Assembly: GCF_016695175.1 (NCBI RefSeq)
Contig: NZ_CP068023.1
Location: forward strand, 2,557,501 to 2,621,500
Reading direction: 5' to 3'
Source: Pseudoalteromonas sp. GCY
GTDB taxonomy: Bacteria > Pseudomonadota > Gammaproteobacteria > Enterobacterales > Alteromonadaceae
DNA: 64,000 bases
Below, one piece after another: positions 33,433 through 44,039 of this stretch. A program made the position numbers and the translations under genes. The notes under the pieces were generated by a model. The model had not been told where the DNA came from, searched no databases, and saw nothing but the letters and a program-made list of their open reading frames with translations. Every line of letters begins with the position of its first letter. The first letter of the stretch is position 1.

Positions 33433-33966
33433 TTAGTACACTAATACCGCGCGGCGGTTCTTAGCGAACGCTTCTTCTGTACGTGACTTAATCATTGGTT
33501 TTTCTTCACCATAACTCACTACAGAGATTTGGCTGTCAGAAACACCAAGGCTTTGAAGGTATTTAGCCACTGATTTACCACGGCTCTCACCTAGTGCGAT
33601 GTTGTACTCTGGCGTACCACGCTCATCAGCGTGACCTTCTACAAGTACTTTCACACTTGGGTTTTTCACTAGGAAATCAGCGTGCGCTTGAAGTAGTTCA
33701 GTATACTTGCTCTGAATAGTAGATTTATCGAAATCGAAGTAAACGATCTGTTCTTGACGTAGGGCTTCGTATTTCTCACGTAGTTTTTCTTCAGCAGATT
33801 TCTCGCGAGACATAGTGTTTACGTCAACAGTGTTGTCTTGTGTGGTTGCCGCTTGATTGCTTTCGCTAGCCGCGCCCTCATCAACACTTGAAGATGAGCT
33901 ACATGCTGCAAGTGTCATCACTGGCAACGCGACCATTAAGGCTTTTAGAGTTTTGTTAAGTTGCAT
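33433..33966 (-). CDS. pal: Peptidoglycan-associated lipoprotein Pal
   Basis: This outer-membrane lipoprotein has an OmpA-like peptidoglycan-binding domain. Its signal ends in the lipobox LAAC, and a Ser-rich linker follows. The domain contains YFDFDKSTIQSKY, VLVEGHADERGTPEYNIALGESR and a C-terminal KNRRAVLVY. Length is 177 aa. It binds TolB and peptidoglycan in the trans-envelope Tol-Pal system. It lies 40 bp after tolB. Confidence 0.97.
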   Translation of the reverse strand: MQLNKTLKALMVALPVMTLAACSSSSSVDEGAASESNQAATTQDNTVDVNTMSREKSAEEKLREKYEALRQEQIVYFDFDKSTIQSKYTELLQAHADFLVKNPSVKVLVEGHADERGTPEYNIALGESRGKSVAKYLQSLGVSDSQISVVSYGEEKPMIKSRTEEAFAKNRRAVLVY

Positions 33967-34006
33967 CGAGTATATTCCTATATCTTTATAAATCTAACCA
34001 GCAAAA

Positions 34007-35365
34007 TTACTGTAAAAACGGCGACCAGGCTGGTGCCTTAACTTGACCGTCCAAGACAGGTAACCTTGCCTTGAAACGACCATCCATAGACACCAATGCC
34101 AATACCTGCTTATTATTGTGCAAGGTGCTGTATATTATCATCGAACCATTTGGTGCAATACTCGGAGACTCATCTAGTCTCGTACGAGTTAGCACTTGAA
34201 ACAGCCCGGAATCTAATTCTTTTTTCGCAATGTGGTAACGGCCAAGCGTGCGGTTAACCATAATCAAACGTTTACCATCTGGAGTGATCGAACCTGCTAA
34301 GTTCATGTCGCCGTCGAACGTCACTCGCTTAGACCTACCAGTTTTTAAATTTAACTTATAAATCTGAGCATTACCACCCCTTTCAGATGTATACACAATT
34401 TCTTGACCGTTTGGATGCCAAGAAGGCTCAGTATCTATACTACGGTGACGAGTCAAGCGTGTTTCTTGACGAGTTTTCAGGTCGATTAGATATACTTCTG
34501 TCGCTCCACCTGCATCCTTAGAGAGTACTGCAAGTAATTTAGTTCCATCAGGAGAAAACTGTGGTGCGCCATTAATACCAGGGTGACTCGTGATCAGTTC
34601 TCGTTTCCCAGTGTAAATGTCTTGAATGTATATTTGCGATTGGCGATTTTCAAAAGTCACGTACGCAAGTTTGTTTGCATCCGGCGACCATGCAGGAGAC
34701 ATTAACGGCTCTTTTGAGCGTAATAACACCTGTTCGTTGTAACCGTCATAATCGGCAACAACCAATTGGTATGGCTTATCTTGGCCGTCACGTACGATGA
34801 CGTAGGCAATCTTAGTTCTAAATGCGCCTCTTTCACCTGTTAAAGCTTCATATACTACATCACTGATTTGGTGCGCATAGTTTCTAAAGCCAGTACTGCT
34901 GACAATACTTTGGCGTCCTTCAAGTACATGATCGTCGCTTTGCATTAAGCGACCATTTGACATAATGCGGGTTTCACCACCAGTAAGCTGCGCTCTGATC
35001 ACGTCAATCAGCTCATACTTTACTAAGTAGCGTCCTGCAGATTGCTGGGTCACAGTACCTACAACTACCGCTTCAACCCCCGCATCGACCCATGCAGCGT
35101 AGTCGATTTCCGAGTCAGTGGTTGGTAATTGAGGCATGTCAGCCTCAGCAACCGGCTTAAATTTACCGCTGCGCATCAAGTCTGCAGAAATAACTTCACT
35201 TAAACTCGACGGCATTTCACCAGTGCCATTATATTTAAATGGTACAATTGCGATGGGTCTAGCACTGTCTACCCCTTCTGTTATCACAATTTCAAGTGCG
35301 GCTTGCGCAAACTGTGATACACCCAGAGTAAAAACCAGCAATAAGGTTGTGAACTTCTTTAGCAT
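34007..35365 (-). CDS. tolB: Tol-Pal system beta-propeller protein TolB
   Basis: This 452-aa periplasmic protein has a signal peptide, an N-terminal domain ([16 protein letters not shown]) and a C-terminal six-bladed propeller with repeated WSPD/FSPDG-type motifs ([55 protein letters not shown]). It shuttles between Pal and TolA during constriction. It is located between tolA and pal. Confidence 0.97.
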   Translation of the reverse strand: MLKKFTTLLLVFTLGVSQFAQAALEIVITEGVDSARPIAIVPFKYNGTGEMPSSLSEVISADLMRSGKFKPVAEADMPQLPTTDSEIDYAAWVDAGVEAVVVGTVTQQSAGRYLVKYELIDVIRAQLTGGETRIMSNGRLMQSDDHVLEGRQSIVSSTGFRNYAHQISDVVYEALTGERGAFRTKIAYVIVRDGQDKPYQLVVADYDGYNEQVLLRSKEPLMSPAWSPDANKLAYVTFENRQSQIYIQDIYTGKRELITSHPGINGAPQFSPDGTKLLAVLSKDAGGATEVYLIDLKTRQETRLTRHRSIDTEPSWHPNGQEIVYTSERGGNAQIYKLNLKTGRSKRVTFDGDMNLAGSITPDGKRLIMVNRTLGRYHIAKKELDSGLFQVLTRTRLDESPSIAPNGSMIIYSTLHNNKQVLALVSMDGRFKARLPVLDGQVKAPAWSPFLQ

Positions 35366-35374
35366 GTTCGTCCT

Positions 35375-36316
35375 TTAAAAATTGGGTTTAATTGTTAAAT
35401 TGATATTCTTAAGCTGCTCAAACACGTCTTTATCTTTAGAAACAGGTAAAGTATCTGCCATTTTCACAGCACGGATAGCAGCTTCACAAACTAGCTTGTC
35501 GCCGCCCAATGACTCTACATGCGTCACAAGGCCGTTAAAGGCTAGACGAATGTTTACTCGGCATTGTTTACCTTTCATTGTTTCATCAATAAGCAAGTTG
35601 GCTTGAATGCGTTGCATGATAAGTGCTTTAAACTTATCCACTTCGCTCAACACTTGCTGTTGACGGATCTTCGCTCTTGCTGCCTGCTCCTTAGCAAGCT
35701 GGTCACGCAGCATTTGTTCTTCAAGTGCCTTTTGACGTTGACGCTCCGCTTCTTCCGCTTTTCGTTTTTCCTCAGCTTCGCGACGTTTCCTCGCCTCTTC
35801 GGCCTTTCTTAAGCGATCTTCCTCAGCTTGACGCTGAGCTGCAGCCTTTTTAGCAGCTTCTTCCGCAGCGGCTTTTTCAGCTCTCGCTTTGTCAGCCTGC
35901 TCACGTTGCTTTTTCTCAATTTCGCGAGCGCGTTTAGCTTGCGCCTCAGCTTGGCGAGTCTCTTCCAGCTTAGCTTGACGCTCTTGCTCCAGCTTTTTAA
36001 TGCGCCGCGCTTCGGCTTCACGGTCTTTTCTGGCTTGCTGCGCACGCTGTTCAAGATCGCGAATACGGCGATCTTCAGCAGCTTGCTTTTCTTCTTCACG
36101 CTTTTTTAAATCAGCAATCTTTTTCTCAACCGCTTGCTGATCAACCGACACCGCAGAAACCGCCCTTTCAGGCTTTTGATCTTTTTGCTGTGGATTTAAG
36201 GTGACTTCCATCACAGTAGGTGTTTCAACTTGAAAATTTGCCGTAGCAAATAGCAGACCGCCAATCGCGCCATGAAGCAATACTGACTTAACTACGCTGC
36301 TAGATAATGAACTCAT
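35375..36316 (-). CDS. tolA: Tol-Pal system inner-membrane protein TolA
   Basis: The 313-aa product has one N-terminal TM (SVVKSVLLHGAIGGLLFATA), a long Ala/Lys/Glu/Arg-rich helical domain (repeats of the EEKRKAEEAERQRQK kind) and a globular C-terminal domain (CRVNIRLAFNGLVTHVESLGGDKLVC). It transmits energy from TolQR to the outer membrane. It is shorter than E. coli TolA (421 aa), mainly in the helical stalk, which commonly varies. The start overlaps the tolR stop by 1 bp. Confidence 0.96.
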   Translation of the reverse strand: MSSLSSSVVKSVLLHGAIGGLLFATANFQVETPTVMEVTLNPQQKDQKPERAVSAVSVDQQAVEKKIADLKKREEEKQAAEDRRIRDLEQRAQQARKDREAEARRIKKLEQERQAKLEETRQAEAQAKRAREIEKKQREQADKARAEKAAAEEAAKKAAAQRQAEEDRLRKAEEARKRREAEEKRKAEEAERQRQKALEEQMLRDQLAKEQAARAKIRQQQVLSEVDKFKALIMQRIQANLLIDETMKGKQCRVNIRLAFNGLVTHVESLGGDKLVCEAAIRAVKMADTLPVSKDKDVFEQLKNINLTIKPNF

Positions 36317-36744
36317 TACTCATCCTCAAATGATTTAGTCATTAGGCCAACAGAAGGAACACCCGCTTTTTTCAAGAAATCCATTAAATAAAGTACTTCT
36401 TGATACGACACTCTGCCTGAACCTTTAATCATTACAGGGGTATCTGGATTTTGTTCTAACTTAAGTTTAATCACCGCAGCTACTTCTACGGCATCCATTG
36501 GTGCTTCAGGATCGGTGCCAACAGTCACAAAATAGCGACCTTCAGCATCAATGGTGGCAATAATCGGTGGCGAGTCTTTGGTTTCAACCAATTCAGACTC
36601 TTCCATCTGAGGTAAGTCTACTTTTACACCGTGCTGGATAAGTGGAGCCGTTGCCATAAAGATGATCAACAGCACCAACATAACATCAATATAAGGAACG
36701 ACGTTGATCTCCGCGACGGGACGACGTCTCTTACGCTGATACAT
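36316..36744 (-). CDS. tolR: Tol-Pal system protein TolR
   Basis: The 142-aa ExbD-family protein has a single TM holding the functional Asp ([21 protein letters not shown]) and a periplasmic domain ending [12 protein letters not shown]. Together with TolQ it forms the proton channel. It overlaps tolQ by 14 bp and tolA by 1 bp. Confidence 0.97.
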   Translation of the reverse strand: MYQRKRRRPVAEINVVPYIDVMLVLLIIFMATAPLIQHGVKVDLPQMEESELVETKDSPPIIATIDAEGRYFVTVGTDPEAPMDAVEVAAVIKLKLEQNPDTPVMIKGSGRVSYQEVLYLMDFLKKAGVPSVGLMTKSFEDE

Positions 36745-37435
36745 TTTGTTTTGCCTCTACTTGTGTTGCAGCCTGACGATAAAGGATATTAGCGAACTCT
36801 TCCATAAAGTTAATGTAATGAGTTTCTAGCTTTTCTACATTTTTAGCAAATCGGTTATACGCCATAACCGCTGGAATTGCCGCAAACAGACCCATAGCTG
36901 TTGCAATCAAAGCCTCAGCAATACCTGGTGCAACCATTTGCAGTGTCGCTTGTTTCACTTCACCGAGCGCGATGAAAGCATTCATGATCCCCCAAACGGT
37001 ACCAAATAGACCGATATAAGGACTGATAGAGCCAACTGTTGCTAAAAAAGAAAGGCTTGATTCTAACTTTTCAATTTCACGAGAAAGCGCGACACGCATT
37101 GAACGGTGTGTACCTTCAACAACAATTGAAGGAGATTGGATATTGCCTTTTTTATGCTTTGCAAACTCTTTAAAGCCGGATACAAATAACGCTTCTAGTC
37201 CTGACGCACTACCAGTCCTTGCAGCTATTTCATTATAGAGTTTGCTAAGATCCATACCGGACCAAAATTTTTGCTCGAAATTCTTTGATTGGCTTTGGGC
37301 TTGAGAAATGACAGTTTTACGTTGAAAAATAATTGCCCAAGAAGCAATAGACAATCCCACCAGGGTCAACATAACAAGTTGTACCAAAAAACTGGCTTTT
37401 AAAATTAGATCGACAAAATTTAGTCCCGATTCCAC
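36731..37435 (-). CDS. tolQ: Tol-Pal system protein TolQ
   Basis: This ExbB-family proton channel subunit is three-TM with a large cytoplasmic loop. GTG 37435 follows GGGAG and gives [15 protein letters not shown], aligned with the usual TolQ start, for 234 aa; the longer ATG frame (37501) adds an atypical N-terminus. Motifs are [12 protein letters not shown], the helix 2 region [27 protein letters not shown], and a late [13 protein letters not shown]. First gene of tolQRAB-pal-cpoB. No ybgC lies upstream. Confidence 0.95.
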   Translation of the reverse strand: MESGLNFVDLILKASFLVQLVMLTLVGLSIASWAIIFQRKTVISQAQSQSKNFEQKFWSGMDLSKLYNEIAARTGSASGLEALFVSGFKEFAKHKKGNIQSPSIVVEGTHRSMRVALSREIEKLESSLSFLATVGSISPYIGLFGTVWGIMNAFIALGEVKQATLQMVAPGIAEALIATAMGLFAAIPAVMAYNRFAKNVEKLETHYINFMEEFANILYRQAATQVEAKQNVSA

Positions 37436-37925
37436 GTTATTATACTCCCAAAAGTGTTTCGGCAATGGTAGCCATTTATATTCTTGCGCTCTACCGAGCA
37501 ATATCTAGAGATAGACTAGATTTACTACCAAAAGGTTCAGCTAGTTTAACCACACTATAAATACCTTACAATCTCAATACTGCGAATTCATTGTATTTGA
37601 CGATAAATAGAGCAAAACAGTGTAACTCCCTTTGCTTTACCCAAACTTAAGCAAATTCGACAATCTCCATCACAGCCTCTAAATATGACCCAAAACTGCA
37701 TAAAATAGGAGTTTTATGCACAAATAGAGAATAAAACCTCAGAAAACAGATTGGTCTTACCAATTAACAACAGATTATCTAATATTTACATTTTGCGCAT
37801 TTAACATACAAGCCTATACTTTACATAAACTTACATAAATACATCACCACATTTAAGCTCACTTTTTAACCTTAACAAAAATTTTGATATTAGTTTTTTT
37901 TATCTGAAAAAAGAATTTTTCTAGT

Positions 37926-37954
37926 TTGATGAAAAACCAAAACCTCTTTAATAT
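37926..37954 (+). promoter_or_regulatory. Sigma-70-like promoter in the tolQ-ruvB gap
   Basis: TTGATG (37926-37931) and TAATAT (37949-37954) are exactly 17 bp apart, with a T/A-rich stretch upstream that could act as an UP element. It points toward the terminator at 38111. Confidence 0.6.
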
Positions 37955-37960
37955 ACACCC

Positions 37961-38137
37961 TGTACTGAGCGAGCAGCTGAAGTTTCAGCAAAGCACAGTT
38001 ACTTGCAATAGGATTCTGATTTTTCGTATTGCTTAGATGATGCATTTTGTGGATAAAACCCAAAGTAACTCATCTTGTTCCCTGGATTACTTCCTTCAAC
38101 TTGTTGTTTTGCCCGCATTATTTGCGGGCTTTTTTTG
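37961..38137 (+). ncRNA. Candidate small RNA of about 175 nt
   Basis: A likely start 6-8 nt after the TAATAT box and a clean terminator (GCCCGCA stem, 38111-38129, then T7) bound this unit. Near its 5' end is a GCTGAA/TTCAGC hairpin. The only ORF in it is a weak 60-codon frame that runs through the terminator. The sequence is not one I recognise (not 6S, tmRNA, Spot 42 or GcvB by eye). Confidence 0.5.
38111..38136 (+). terminator. Rho-independent terminator
   Basis: GCCCGCA (38111-38117) pairs with TGCGGGC (38123-38129), and seven T follow. No annotated protein gene precedes it on this strand. Confidence 0.85.
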
Positions 38138-38350
38138 CTTGAAATTTGTCGCTAGTTCCTTATTACGCTCCACGCATTCTTTAGCGCTTGGTTTTAAGGA
38201 CGAGGCAATCTACAAATAGTTTAAGCAACGTATAACCCACACAGGTCGAGATAAATTACTTCAGCGGTCATGAATCTTGCTTGAATTGAGCTGATACAAA
38301 ATGATGGATTTATGCACACGTAATTTGCAATACGCAAGTGTAGAAATGAA

Positions 38351-38374
38351 ATAGCCGAGTGAATACTCGGCTAT
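38351..38374 (-). terminator. Hairpin after ruvB
   Basis: A perfect 10-bp stem (ATAGCCGAGT with its complement) and GAAT loop lie 33 bp past the ruvB stop. The U-run on the minus strand is weak, so it may be a weak terminator. Confidence 0.5.
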
Positions 38375-38406
38375 GAAGAATAAAGGTGTTCGTTACCCTG
38401 CTTGGA

Positions 38407-39411
38407 TTATTCTGGCTTGCTTAGCTCAAAATGCATATAGGCTTTGTCAGAGACAATACGTCCTCTTGGCGTGCGTTGAATAAAGCCTTGTTGGATCAAA
38501 AATGGTTCTATCACATCTTCGATGGTTTCTTTTTCTTCTCCAATTGCCGCAGCAAGGTTATCCAGACCAACCGGGCCACCGGTAAACTTTTCTATGATTG
38601 CCAGCAGATATTTGCGGTCCATATAATCGAAGCCACATTTATCAACATCGACCATATCCAGCGCTAAGTGTGCAATCTCTTCAGTGATAGAGCCATCGCC
38701 CTTCACTTCAGCAAAGTCTCTTACCCTGCGCAGTAAACGGTTTGCTATTCGTGGTGTACCGCGCGCTCGACGCGCCACTTCGGTTGCGCCCGACTCGCTG
38801 ATCTCTAGATTTAAATGATACGCTGAGCGAGTCACAATCGAAGATAAGTCCGCAACCGAGTAAAACTCCAAGCGCTGCACAATACCAAAACGATCCCTTA
38901 ATGGTGAGGTTAACGAACCGGCACGTGTCGTTGCGCCAACCAAAGTAAAAGGCGGTAAATCCAGTTTAATCGAACGTGCTGCTGGGCCTTCACCAATCAT
39001 GATGTCCAATTGGTAGTCTTCCATCGCGGGATAAAGAATTTCTTCCACCTGAGGACTTAAACGATGGATCTCATCAATAAATAGCACATCCCCTTCTTCA
39101 AGGTTAGTGAGCAATGCGGCTAAATCCCCTGCTTTTTCAAGCACAGGTCCCGAGGTGGTTTTTATATTCACCTCAAGCTCGTTTGCGACAATGTTCGCAA
39201 GCGTGGTTTTACCTAAACCCGGCGGACCAAATATCAGCAAGTGATCTAAGGCTTCCTGTCTTGACCGCGCTGCCGCTATAAAAATTTCCATCTGCTTTTT
39301 GACATGCGGCTGACCGGTATAATCATTTAGTAATTTAGGTCTAATCGCCCTATCAACTAAATCTTCATTACCTTGGATCTCAGGTTCAATTAATCTATCT
39401 GCTTCAATCAT
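38407..39411 (-). CDS. ruvB: Holliday junction branch-migration ATPase RuvB
   Basis: This 334-aa AAA+ motor has Walker A ([21 protein letters not shown]), Walker B ([10 protein letters not shown]), sensor 1 ([20 protein letters not shown]) and a C-terminal winged helix ([16 protein letters not shown]). It works with RuvA on Holliday junctions. It lies 2 bp after ruvA in a ruvC-ruvA-ruvB order. Confidence 0.98.
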   Translation of the reverse strand: MIEADRLIEPEIQGNEDLVDRAIRPKLLNDYTGQPHVKKQMEIFIAAARSRQEALDHLLIFGPPGLGKTTLANIVANELEVNIKTTSGPVLEKAGDLAALLTNLEEGDVLFIDEIHRLSPQVEEILYPAMEDYQLDIMIGEGPAARSIKLDLPPFTLVGATTRAGSLTSPLRDRFGIVQRLEFYSVADLSSIVTRSAYHLNLEISESGATEVARRARGTPRIANRLLRRVRDFAEVKGDGSITEEIAHLALDMVDVDKCGFDYMDRKYLLAIIEKFTGGPVGLDNLAAAIGEEKETIEDVIEPFLIQQGFIQRTPRGRIVSDKAYMHFELSKPE

Positions 39412-39413
39412 AG

Positions 39414-40031
39414 TTACATCATCGATTTAAGAGCGTCTTTAATGATACTCTCGGTCGTCATGCCTTCTCTGTTTACGGCTTTTACCGCTTTTTGTGCTTG
39501 AACTTGTTTATACCCTAATGCCATTAAGGCTGCAATCGCTTCATCTGCAGGGGTATCACTTACCGTAGGATGCTCTTGCGGCGCAAGTATAGCGGCATCG
39601 CTAAACGGTGTGAGTAAGTCATTGCCAAAGTCTTTTAGCTTATCTTTCATTTCAAGCACTAGGCGCTCAGCGGTCTTTTTACCAACTCCAGGGATCTTAA
39701 CCAAAGTCGTTGCATCGCCATGATTCACGCAGCTAACAAATTGCTCTGCAGACATGCCCGATAAAATTGCAAGTCCGAGCTTTGGACCGACTCCGTTCGC
39801 TTTAATTAACGTTCTAAACAATGCACGTGCGATCTTGGTATTAAAACCAAACAATAACTGCGCATCTTCACGTACCACAAAGTGAGTAAATACTGAAACC
39901 GGCTCGCCCACGCTCGGTAATTCATAAAAACAAGTCATAGGCATTTGTACTTCATAACCTACACCTGCAACATCAATTAATATCTCTGGTGGCTGCTTTT
40001 CTAACAGTGTTCCGCTTAATTTTCCTATCAT
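39414..40031 (-). CDS. ruvA: Holliday junction-binding protein RuvA
   Basis: The 205-aa protein has an OB-fold N-terminal domain ([28 protein letters not shown]), two helix-hairpin-helix motifs ([38 protein letters not shown]) and a C-terminal RuvB-binding domain ([25 protein letters not shown]). It is 2 bp after ruvC. Confidence 0.98.
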   Translation of the reverse strand: MIGKLSGTLLEKQPPEILIDVAGVGYEVQMPMTCFYELPSVGEPVSVFTHFVVREDAQLLFGFNTKIARALFRTLIKANGVGPKLGLAILSGMSAEQFVSCVNHGDATTLVKIPGVGKKTAERLVLEMKDKLKDFGNDLLTPFSDAAILAPQEHPTVSDTPADEAIAALMALGYKQVQAQKAVKAVNREGMTTESIIKDALKSMM

Positions 40032-40033
40032 GG

Positions 40034-40561
40034 TTATCTCAACCTTCCTCTTACGGTTTTACGCGCTGCGCCTGCCATTTTTATTAAGTTTTGCCTTGAG
40101 TGCGCGTGACAAATCGCCACCGCCAACGCATCTGCTGCATCAGCTTGGGGTGTACCAGGCAATTTTAATATGCGCTTTACCATTTCCTGTACTTGGGCTT
40201 TGTCTGCACCACCGGTACCCGCAACGGCTTGTTTAACTTGCCTTGCCGAATATTCACTCACAACCACTGACTGCATGGTCGCGGCAACAATGGCCGCACC
40301 TCGCGCTTGACCAAGTTTTAAGGCTGAACTTGGATTATGCGCAACAAACACTTGCTCAATCGCAAAGTCGCTCGGCGAAAACTGCTCTATGAGCTGTGTG
40401 ATCCCTTGATAGATCATTTTTAATCGAGTGGGAAAGTCATGTTCACCAACTTTAATGCAACCGCTCCCTAGATATTGGAACTTTGCACCTTGGTGAGCAA
40501 TCACACCATAGCCTGTAAATCTTGACCCCGGATCAATTCCTAAAATGACAGCCAAACGCAT
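40034..40561 (-). CDS. ruvC: Holliday junction resolvase RuvC
   Basis: The 175-aa endonuclease has catalytic acidic residues in [20 protein letters not shown] and [14 protein letters not shown]. It cuts junctions processed by RuvAB and is the first gene of the ruvCAB operon. yebC, often upstream in E. coli, is not present; aspS is the next gene upstream. Confidence 0.97.
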   Translation of the reverse strand: MRLAVILGIDPGSRFTGYGVIAHQGAKFQYLGSGCIKVGEHDFPTRLKMIYQGITQLIEQFSPSDFAIEQVFVAHNPSSALKLGQARGAAIVAATMQSVVVSEYSARQVKQAVAGTGGADKAQVQEMVKRILKLPGTPQADAADALAVAICHAHSRQNLIKMAGAARKTVRGRLR

Positions 40562-40633
40562 CGTCTCTTGGTTTTTTGGTTATAATGCCAAAATACTGTA
40601 TAGATTACCAGTTATAAGCTAGTTCATCTGATC

Positions 40634-40656
40634 AAAAAAGGCGACCTAAGTCGCCT
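40634..40656 (-). terminator. Rho-independent terminator of aspS
   Basis: A 7-bp GC-rich stem AGGCGAC/GTCGCCT with loop CTAA lies 23 bp past aspS. The A-run on its left makes U6 on the minus strand. Confidence 0.85.
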
Positions 40657-40678
40657 CTTTTACATCAGGTTGACGAAC

Positions 40679-42463
40679 TTACTCGCCTTCACCTTGCTCT
40701 GCTAGCTGCTTTTCTATTGAGATAGCAAGCTCTTTTAGCGCATCTGGGTTTGCTGGGCTTGGCGCATCCGTCATCAAGCACGACGCTTGCGTTGTTTTCG
40801 GGAACGCAATAACGTCACGGATGTTGTCAGTGCCACACAGTAGCATCACCAAACGGTCAAGACCGAATGCCAAACCTGCGTGCGGAGGCGTGCCATACTT
40901 CAGAGCATCGAGTAAGAAACCAAACTTCTCTTGCTGCTCAGACTCTTCAATGCCTAAGATCCTGAACGCTGCCTGTTGCATTTCGTTGTTGTGAATACGA
41001 ACCGAACCGCCACCGACTTCGTAGCCGTTAAGTACCATATCGTATGCATCAGAAAGTGTACCTGCTGGATTTGCTTCAAGGTCTGCAGCACTTACGCCCT
41101 TAGGCGCAGTAAACGGGTGATGTACCGCGTGTAGGTTACCTTCGTCGTCTTCTTCGAACATCGGGAAGTCAACAACCCAAAGTGGTGCCCACTTGGTAAG
41201 ATCAGTGATTTCTAAATCGAGACCAATCTTAAGACGTAGCGCGCCCATCGCTTCGTTTACTGTATTACGCTTGTCTGCGCCGAATAGAATAATGTCACCT
41301 GTGTTTGCGCCTGTGCGCTCAAGCAGTGCATTGATCACTTCTTCATTCAAGAACTTAGCGATTGGCGACTGTACGCCTTCGATACCAGCATCACGGTCGT
41401 TCACTTTCATCCAGGCAAGGCCTTTCGCACCGTAAATACCTACAAACTTAGTGTATTCATCGATTTGCTTACGTGAAAGTTGTGCGCCACCAGGTACTGA
41501 CAGTACTGCAACACGACCTTTTTCGTCGTTAGCAGGGCCGCTTAGTACTTTAAATTCAACATCTTTTACGATGTCTGCAACGTCGATAAGCTCAAGCGGG
41601 TTACGTAGGTCTGGTTTATCCGAACCATATTTGCTCATCGCTTCGCTGTATGGCATCACAGGGAACTCACCCAAATCAACGTCTAGGAAAGACTGCCACA
41701 TTTCACGGATCATTTTTTCTGTCACGCCACGAACTTGATCTGAGCTCATAAATGACGTTTCGATATCTATCTGAGTAAACTCAGGCTGGCGATCGGCACG
41801 TAAGTCTTCATCACGGAAACATTTTACGATTTGATAGTAGCGGTCAAAACCAGACATCATTAGTAGCTGCTTAAATAGCTGCGGCGACTGCGGTAGCGCA
41901 TAGAAACTGCCTTTGTGAACACGACTTGGTACTAGATAGTCGCGTGCACCTTCAGGTGTCGCTTTAGTTAGTACTGGCGTTTCAATGTCTAAGAATGCAT
42001 TTTCATCTAAGAAACGACGCACGAAGCTGCTCGCTTTAGCACGCATCTTAATGCGATCGCTCATTTCTAGACGACGTAGGTCTAAATAACGGTACTTAAG
42101 ACGACGCTCTTCAGAGTTTTGCTGATTAAAGTCAAGCGGTAATGGTTCTGAACGGTTGATAATGGTTAAGCCAGTACCTAAGATCTCAACTTCACCCGTT
42201 GCCATGTCTTTGTTAACTTGGCTTTCAGGACGCGCACGGACAACACCTTTGATCTGAACACAGAACTCTTGGCGCAACGTATTCGCTTTATCCATTAAGC
42301 CTTCTACTTCAGGATCGAATACCACTTGCACAAGCCCTTCTCTATCTCTTAAATCGACAAAGATTAGGCCGCCAAGGTCACGACGTTTATTGATCCAACC
42401 ACATAGTTCAACTTCCTGATCTACATGGCTCTTATTTAGTTTTCCGCAGTATATAGAGCGCAT
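40679..42463 (-). CDS. aspS: Aspartyl-tRNA synthetase
   Basis: This class II synthetase is of the bacterial type, 594 aa. It has an N-terminal OB-fold anticodon-binding domain ([26 protein letters not shown]), motif 2 ([19 protein letters not shown]), the large bacterial GAD insertion, and motif 3 ([13 protein letters not shown]). It charges tRNA-Asp. It is transcribed in the same direction as ruvCAB but has its own terminator. Confidence 0.98.
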   Translation of the reverse strand: MRSIYCGKLNKSHVDQEVELCGWINKRRDLGGLIFVDLRDREGLVQVVFDPEVEGLMDKANTLRQEFCVQIKGVVRARPESQVNKDMATGEVEILGTGLTIINRSEPLPLDFNQQNSEERRLKYRYLDLRRLEMSDRIKMRAKASSFVRRFLDENAFLDIETPVLTKATPEGARDYLVPSRVHKGSFYALPQSPQLFKQLLMMSGFDRYYQIVKCFRDEDLRADRQPEFTQIDIETSFMSSDQVRGVTEKMIREMWQSFLDVDLGEFPVMPYSEAMSKYGSDKPDLRNPLELIDVADIVKDVEFKVLSGPANDEKGRVAVLSVPGGAQLSRKQIDEYTKFVGIYGAKGLAWMKVNDRDAGIEGVQSPIAKFLNEEVINALLERTGANTGDIILFGADKRNTVNEAMGALRLKIGLDLEITDLTKWAPLWVVDFPMFEEDDEGNLHAVHHPFTAPKGVSAADLEANPAGTLSDAYDMVLNGYEVGGGSVRIHNNEMQQAAFRILGIEESEQQEKFGFLLDALKYGTPPHAGLAFGLDRLVMLLCGTDNIRDVIAFPKTTQASCLMTDAPSPANPDALKELAISIEKQLAEQGEGE

Positions 42464-42657
42464 AAAATTCCTGTCAGTCCAGTTTGCTCTTACGACTAAT
42501 CACTTCTCACCACACAATATGAATTCACAGTATTGGTAAGCCAGTCGCTAAGACTCATTTTCAATAACCGCCAATTATATAAAAATACGCTGCATTGTCA
42601 TCCTCAATCTAAGGATCTGATACACTATTCACACATTTAATCGTTGTTTTGATCACT

Positions 42658-43506
42658 ATGTTGTATCTGGGTTGCCCACAATGGAGTAGCGCACACTGGA
42701 AAGGTCGAGTATTTTCCAGCCATTGTAGTGCCACAAATATGCTCAAAGAGTATGGCCAAATTTTTAATAGCGTTGAAGGCAATACGACTTTTTATGCCGA
42801 TCCAAATCCGCAGACCGTATTAAAATGGCTAGAACAAGTGCCCGATGACTTTCGCTTTACGTTTAAAATTCCTAAGCGTTTTAGTCATGAAATGGCACTT
42901 AGCCACTGCCAAGATGAATTATTGGCTTGGTGTAAAAACATGGCGCCGCTGTTTCCTAAATTAGGCGTGTTAATGCTGCAATTACCTGCGCAGTTTGCGC
43001 CTGAACATATAAATAAAATGCGACAATTTCTATCTTGGTTGCCCAAAGCGCTAACTGTTGGTGTTGAAGTACGGCATTGGGACTTTTATCGCAAAGGCGA
43101 TGCTGAGCGCAGATACAACCAATATTTAATCGAAAATAACTACAACCGCATCGTGATGGATACTCGCGCACTCTTTAGCGAGCCTGCCAGTACCTCTGCG
43201 ATAGTAGATGCACAGCAAAAAAAGCCGCGATTACCTGTGCATGCAATTGCCACTGGAGATAGGCCTATTCTGCGATTTGTTGGTTGCTCTCAGCTTGAGC
43301 CTAATAGAGACTTTTATCAACCTTGGTTAACTAAACTCAATCAATGGCTCAGCGAAGGTAAATCACCTTATGTGTTTTTCCATACCGCAGACAATTTTGA
43401 TGCACCATTTTTAGCAAGACAATTTATCGCTGATTTAGAGATACATCATCAAGTAAGCAATCCATTCCCCGCTGAAAAAGAAGCAAAGCAAGAGGCACTG
43501 TTTTAA
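42658..43506 (+). CDS. DUF72 family protein (YecE-like)
   Basis: ATG 42658 gives MLYLGCPQWSSAHWKG, matching the short N-terminus of E. coli YecE; the TTG at 42649 is less likely. The 282-aa product shows YGQIFNSVEGNTTFYADP, DDFRFTFKIPKRFSHE, GVLMLQLPAQFAPEH and a late YVFFHTADNFDAPFLARQF. It is a TIM-barrel protein of unknown biochemical role. It overlaps the next gene by 1 bp, so the two are probably co-expressed. Confidence 0.9.
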   Translation: MLYLGCPQWSSAHWKGRVFSSHCSATNMLKEYGQIFNSVEGNTTFYADPNPQTVLKWLEQVPDDFRFTFKIPKRFSHEMALSHCQDELLAWCKNMAPLFPKLGVLMLQLPAQFAPEHINKMRQFLSWLPKALTVGVEVRHWDFYRKGDAERRYNQYLIENNYNRIVMDTRALFSEPASTSAIVDAQQKKPRLPVHAIATGDRPILRFVGCSQLEPNRDFYQPWLTKLNQWLSEGKSPYVFFHTADNFDAPFLARQFIADLEIHHQVSNPFPAEKEAKQEALF

Positions 43507-44012
43507 TGTCCCATCCCTATTTTTTAAACTACTCAGAGCAAGTCCAGACTCAAGTCACTCAATTAATAGAGAGCAAGCGACTCAGTGCTTTTTTCAAAAG
43601 CCGCTATCCTGAACCGCATCAAATAAAAAGCGATAAGCTACTTTACGAATATGTGGAAGGATTAAGACAGCAGTACTTAAAAAATACCCCGCGGGTATCG
43701 CAGGCCAAGTTTGAGAAGCGCAACAATATGGTATTGAATGCGTTAGGAACCCATACGTTCAAAACCACACGGCACGGGCAAAAACAAAAAACGTCGCATC
43801 AAATACACATCGCAGCACAGTTAAAACACGCTCCCGAGGCGGTGCTACGAGCATTGGTTGTACACGAGCTAGCGCACTTTAAAGAAAAAGACCATAACAA
43901 GGCGTTTTACAAGCTTTGTCAGCATATGGAACCCCACTATCATCAACTTGAGCTAGAGTTACGGCTATTTATGCTGATGTGTGAAACGGAAGGCAACACC
44001 AATTACCCTTAA
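43506..44012 (+). CDS. YgjP-like metallopeptidase-domain protein
   Basis: The 168-aa product has a zinc-protease motif VVHELAHFKEKDHNKAFYKL (HExxH plus downstream His/Glu) near the C-terminus, as in the YgjP/WLM-like family. No signal or TM, so cytosolic. Substrate unknown. Its last codons form one side of the 18-bp stem shared as terminator with the convergent gene. Confidence 0.83.
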   Translation: MSHPYFLNYSEQVQTQVTQLIESKRLSAFFKSRYPEPHQIKSDKLLYEYVEGLRQQYLKNTPRVSQAKFEKRNNMVLNALGTHTFKTTRHGQKQKTSHQIHIAAQLKHAPEAVLRALVVHELAHFKEKDHNKAFYKLCQHMEPHYHQLELELRLFMLMCETEGNTNYP

Positions 44013-44031
44013 CTTAAGGGTAATTGGTGTT
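43995..44031. terminator. Bidirectional terminator overlapping a gene end
   Basis: An 18-bp perfect inverted repeat (43995-44012 with 44014-44031) begins inside the last codons of the YgjP-like gene. It is followed by TTTTGAG and lies 9 bp from the end of the convergent peptidase gene. Confidence 0.7.
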
Positions 44032-44039
44032 TTGAGAAA

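Larger units (their letters stand above)
37436..38406. other. Long intergenic region without a protein gene
   Basis: Nearly 1 kb, AT-rich, lies between tolQ and ruvB. It contains a 9-bp hairpin (TGCATAAAA at 37697-37705 with its complement at 37712-37720), a promoter plus terminator unit on the + strand described separately, and a 10-bp stem next to ruvB. I see no ORF with a ribosome-binding site and protein-like composition; ybgC, usual here in relatives, is absent. Confidence 0.7.

Noticed and set aside
35809-36109. ORFs on both strands within tolA (96 and 93 codons)
   Set aside because: They are shadows of the low-complexity Ala/Lys/Glu helical region of tolA, with biased composition and no independent ribosome-binding site.
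38037-38219. A 60-codon hydrophobic + strand ORF in the tolQ-ruvB gap
   Set aside because: It lacks a ribosome-binding site and runs through a strong intrinsic terminator, so it is more likely by-product of a non-coding RNA locus.
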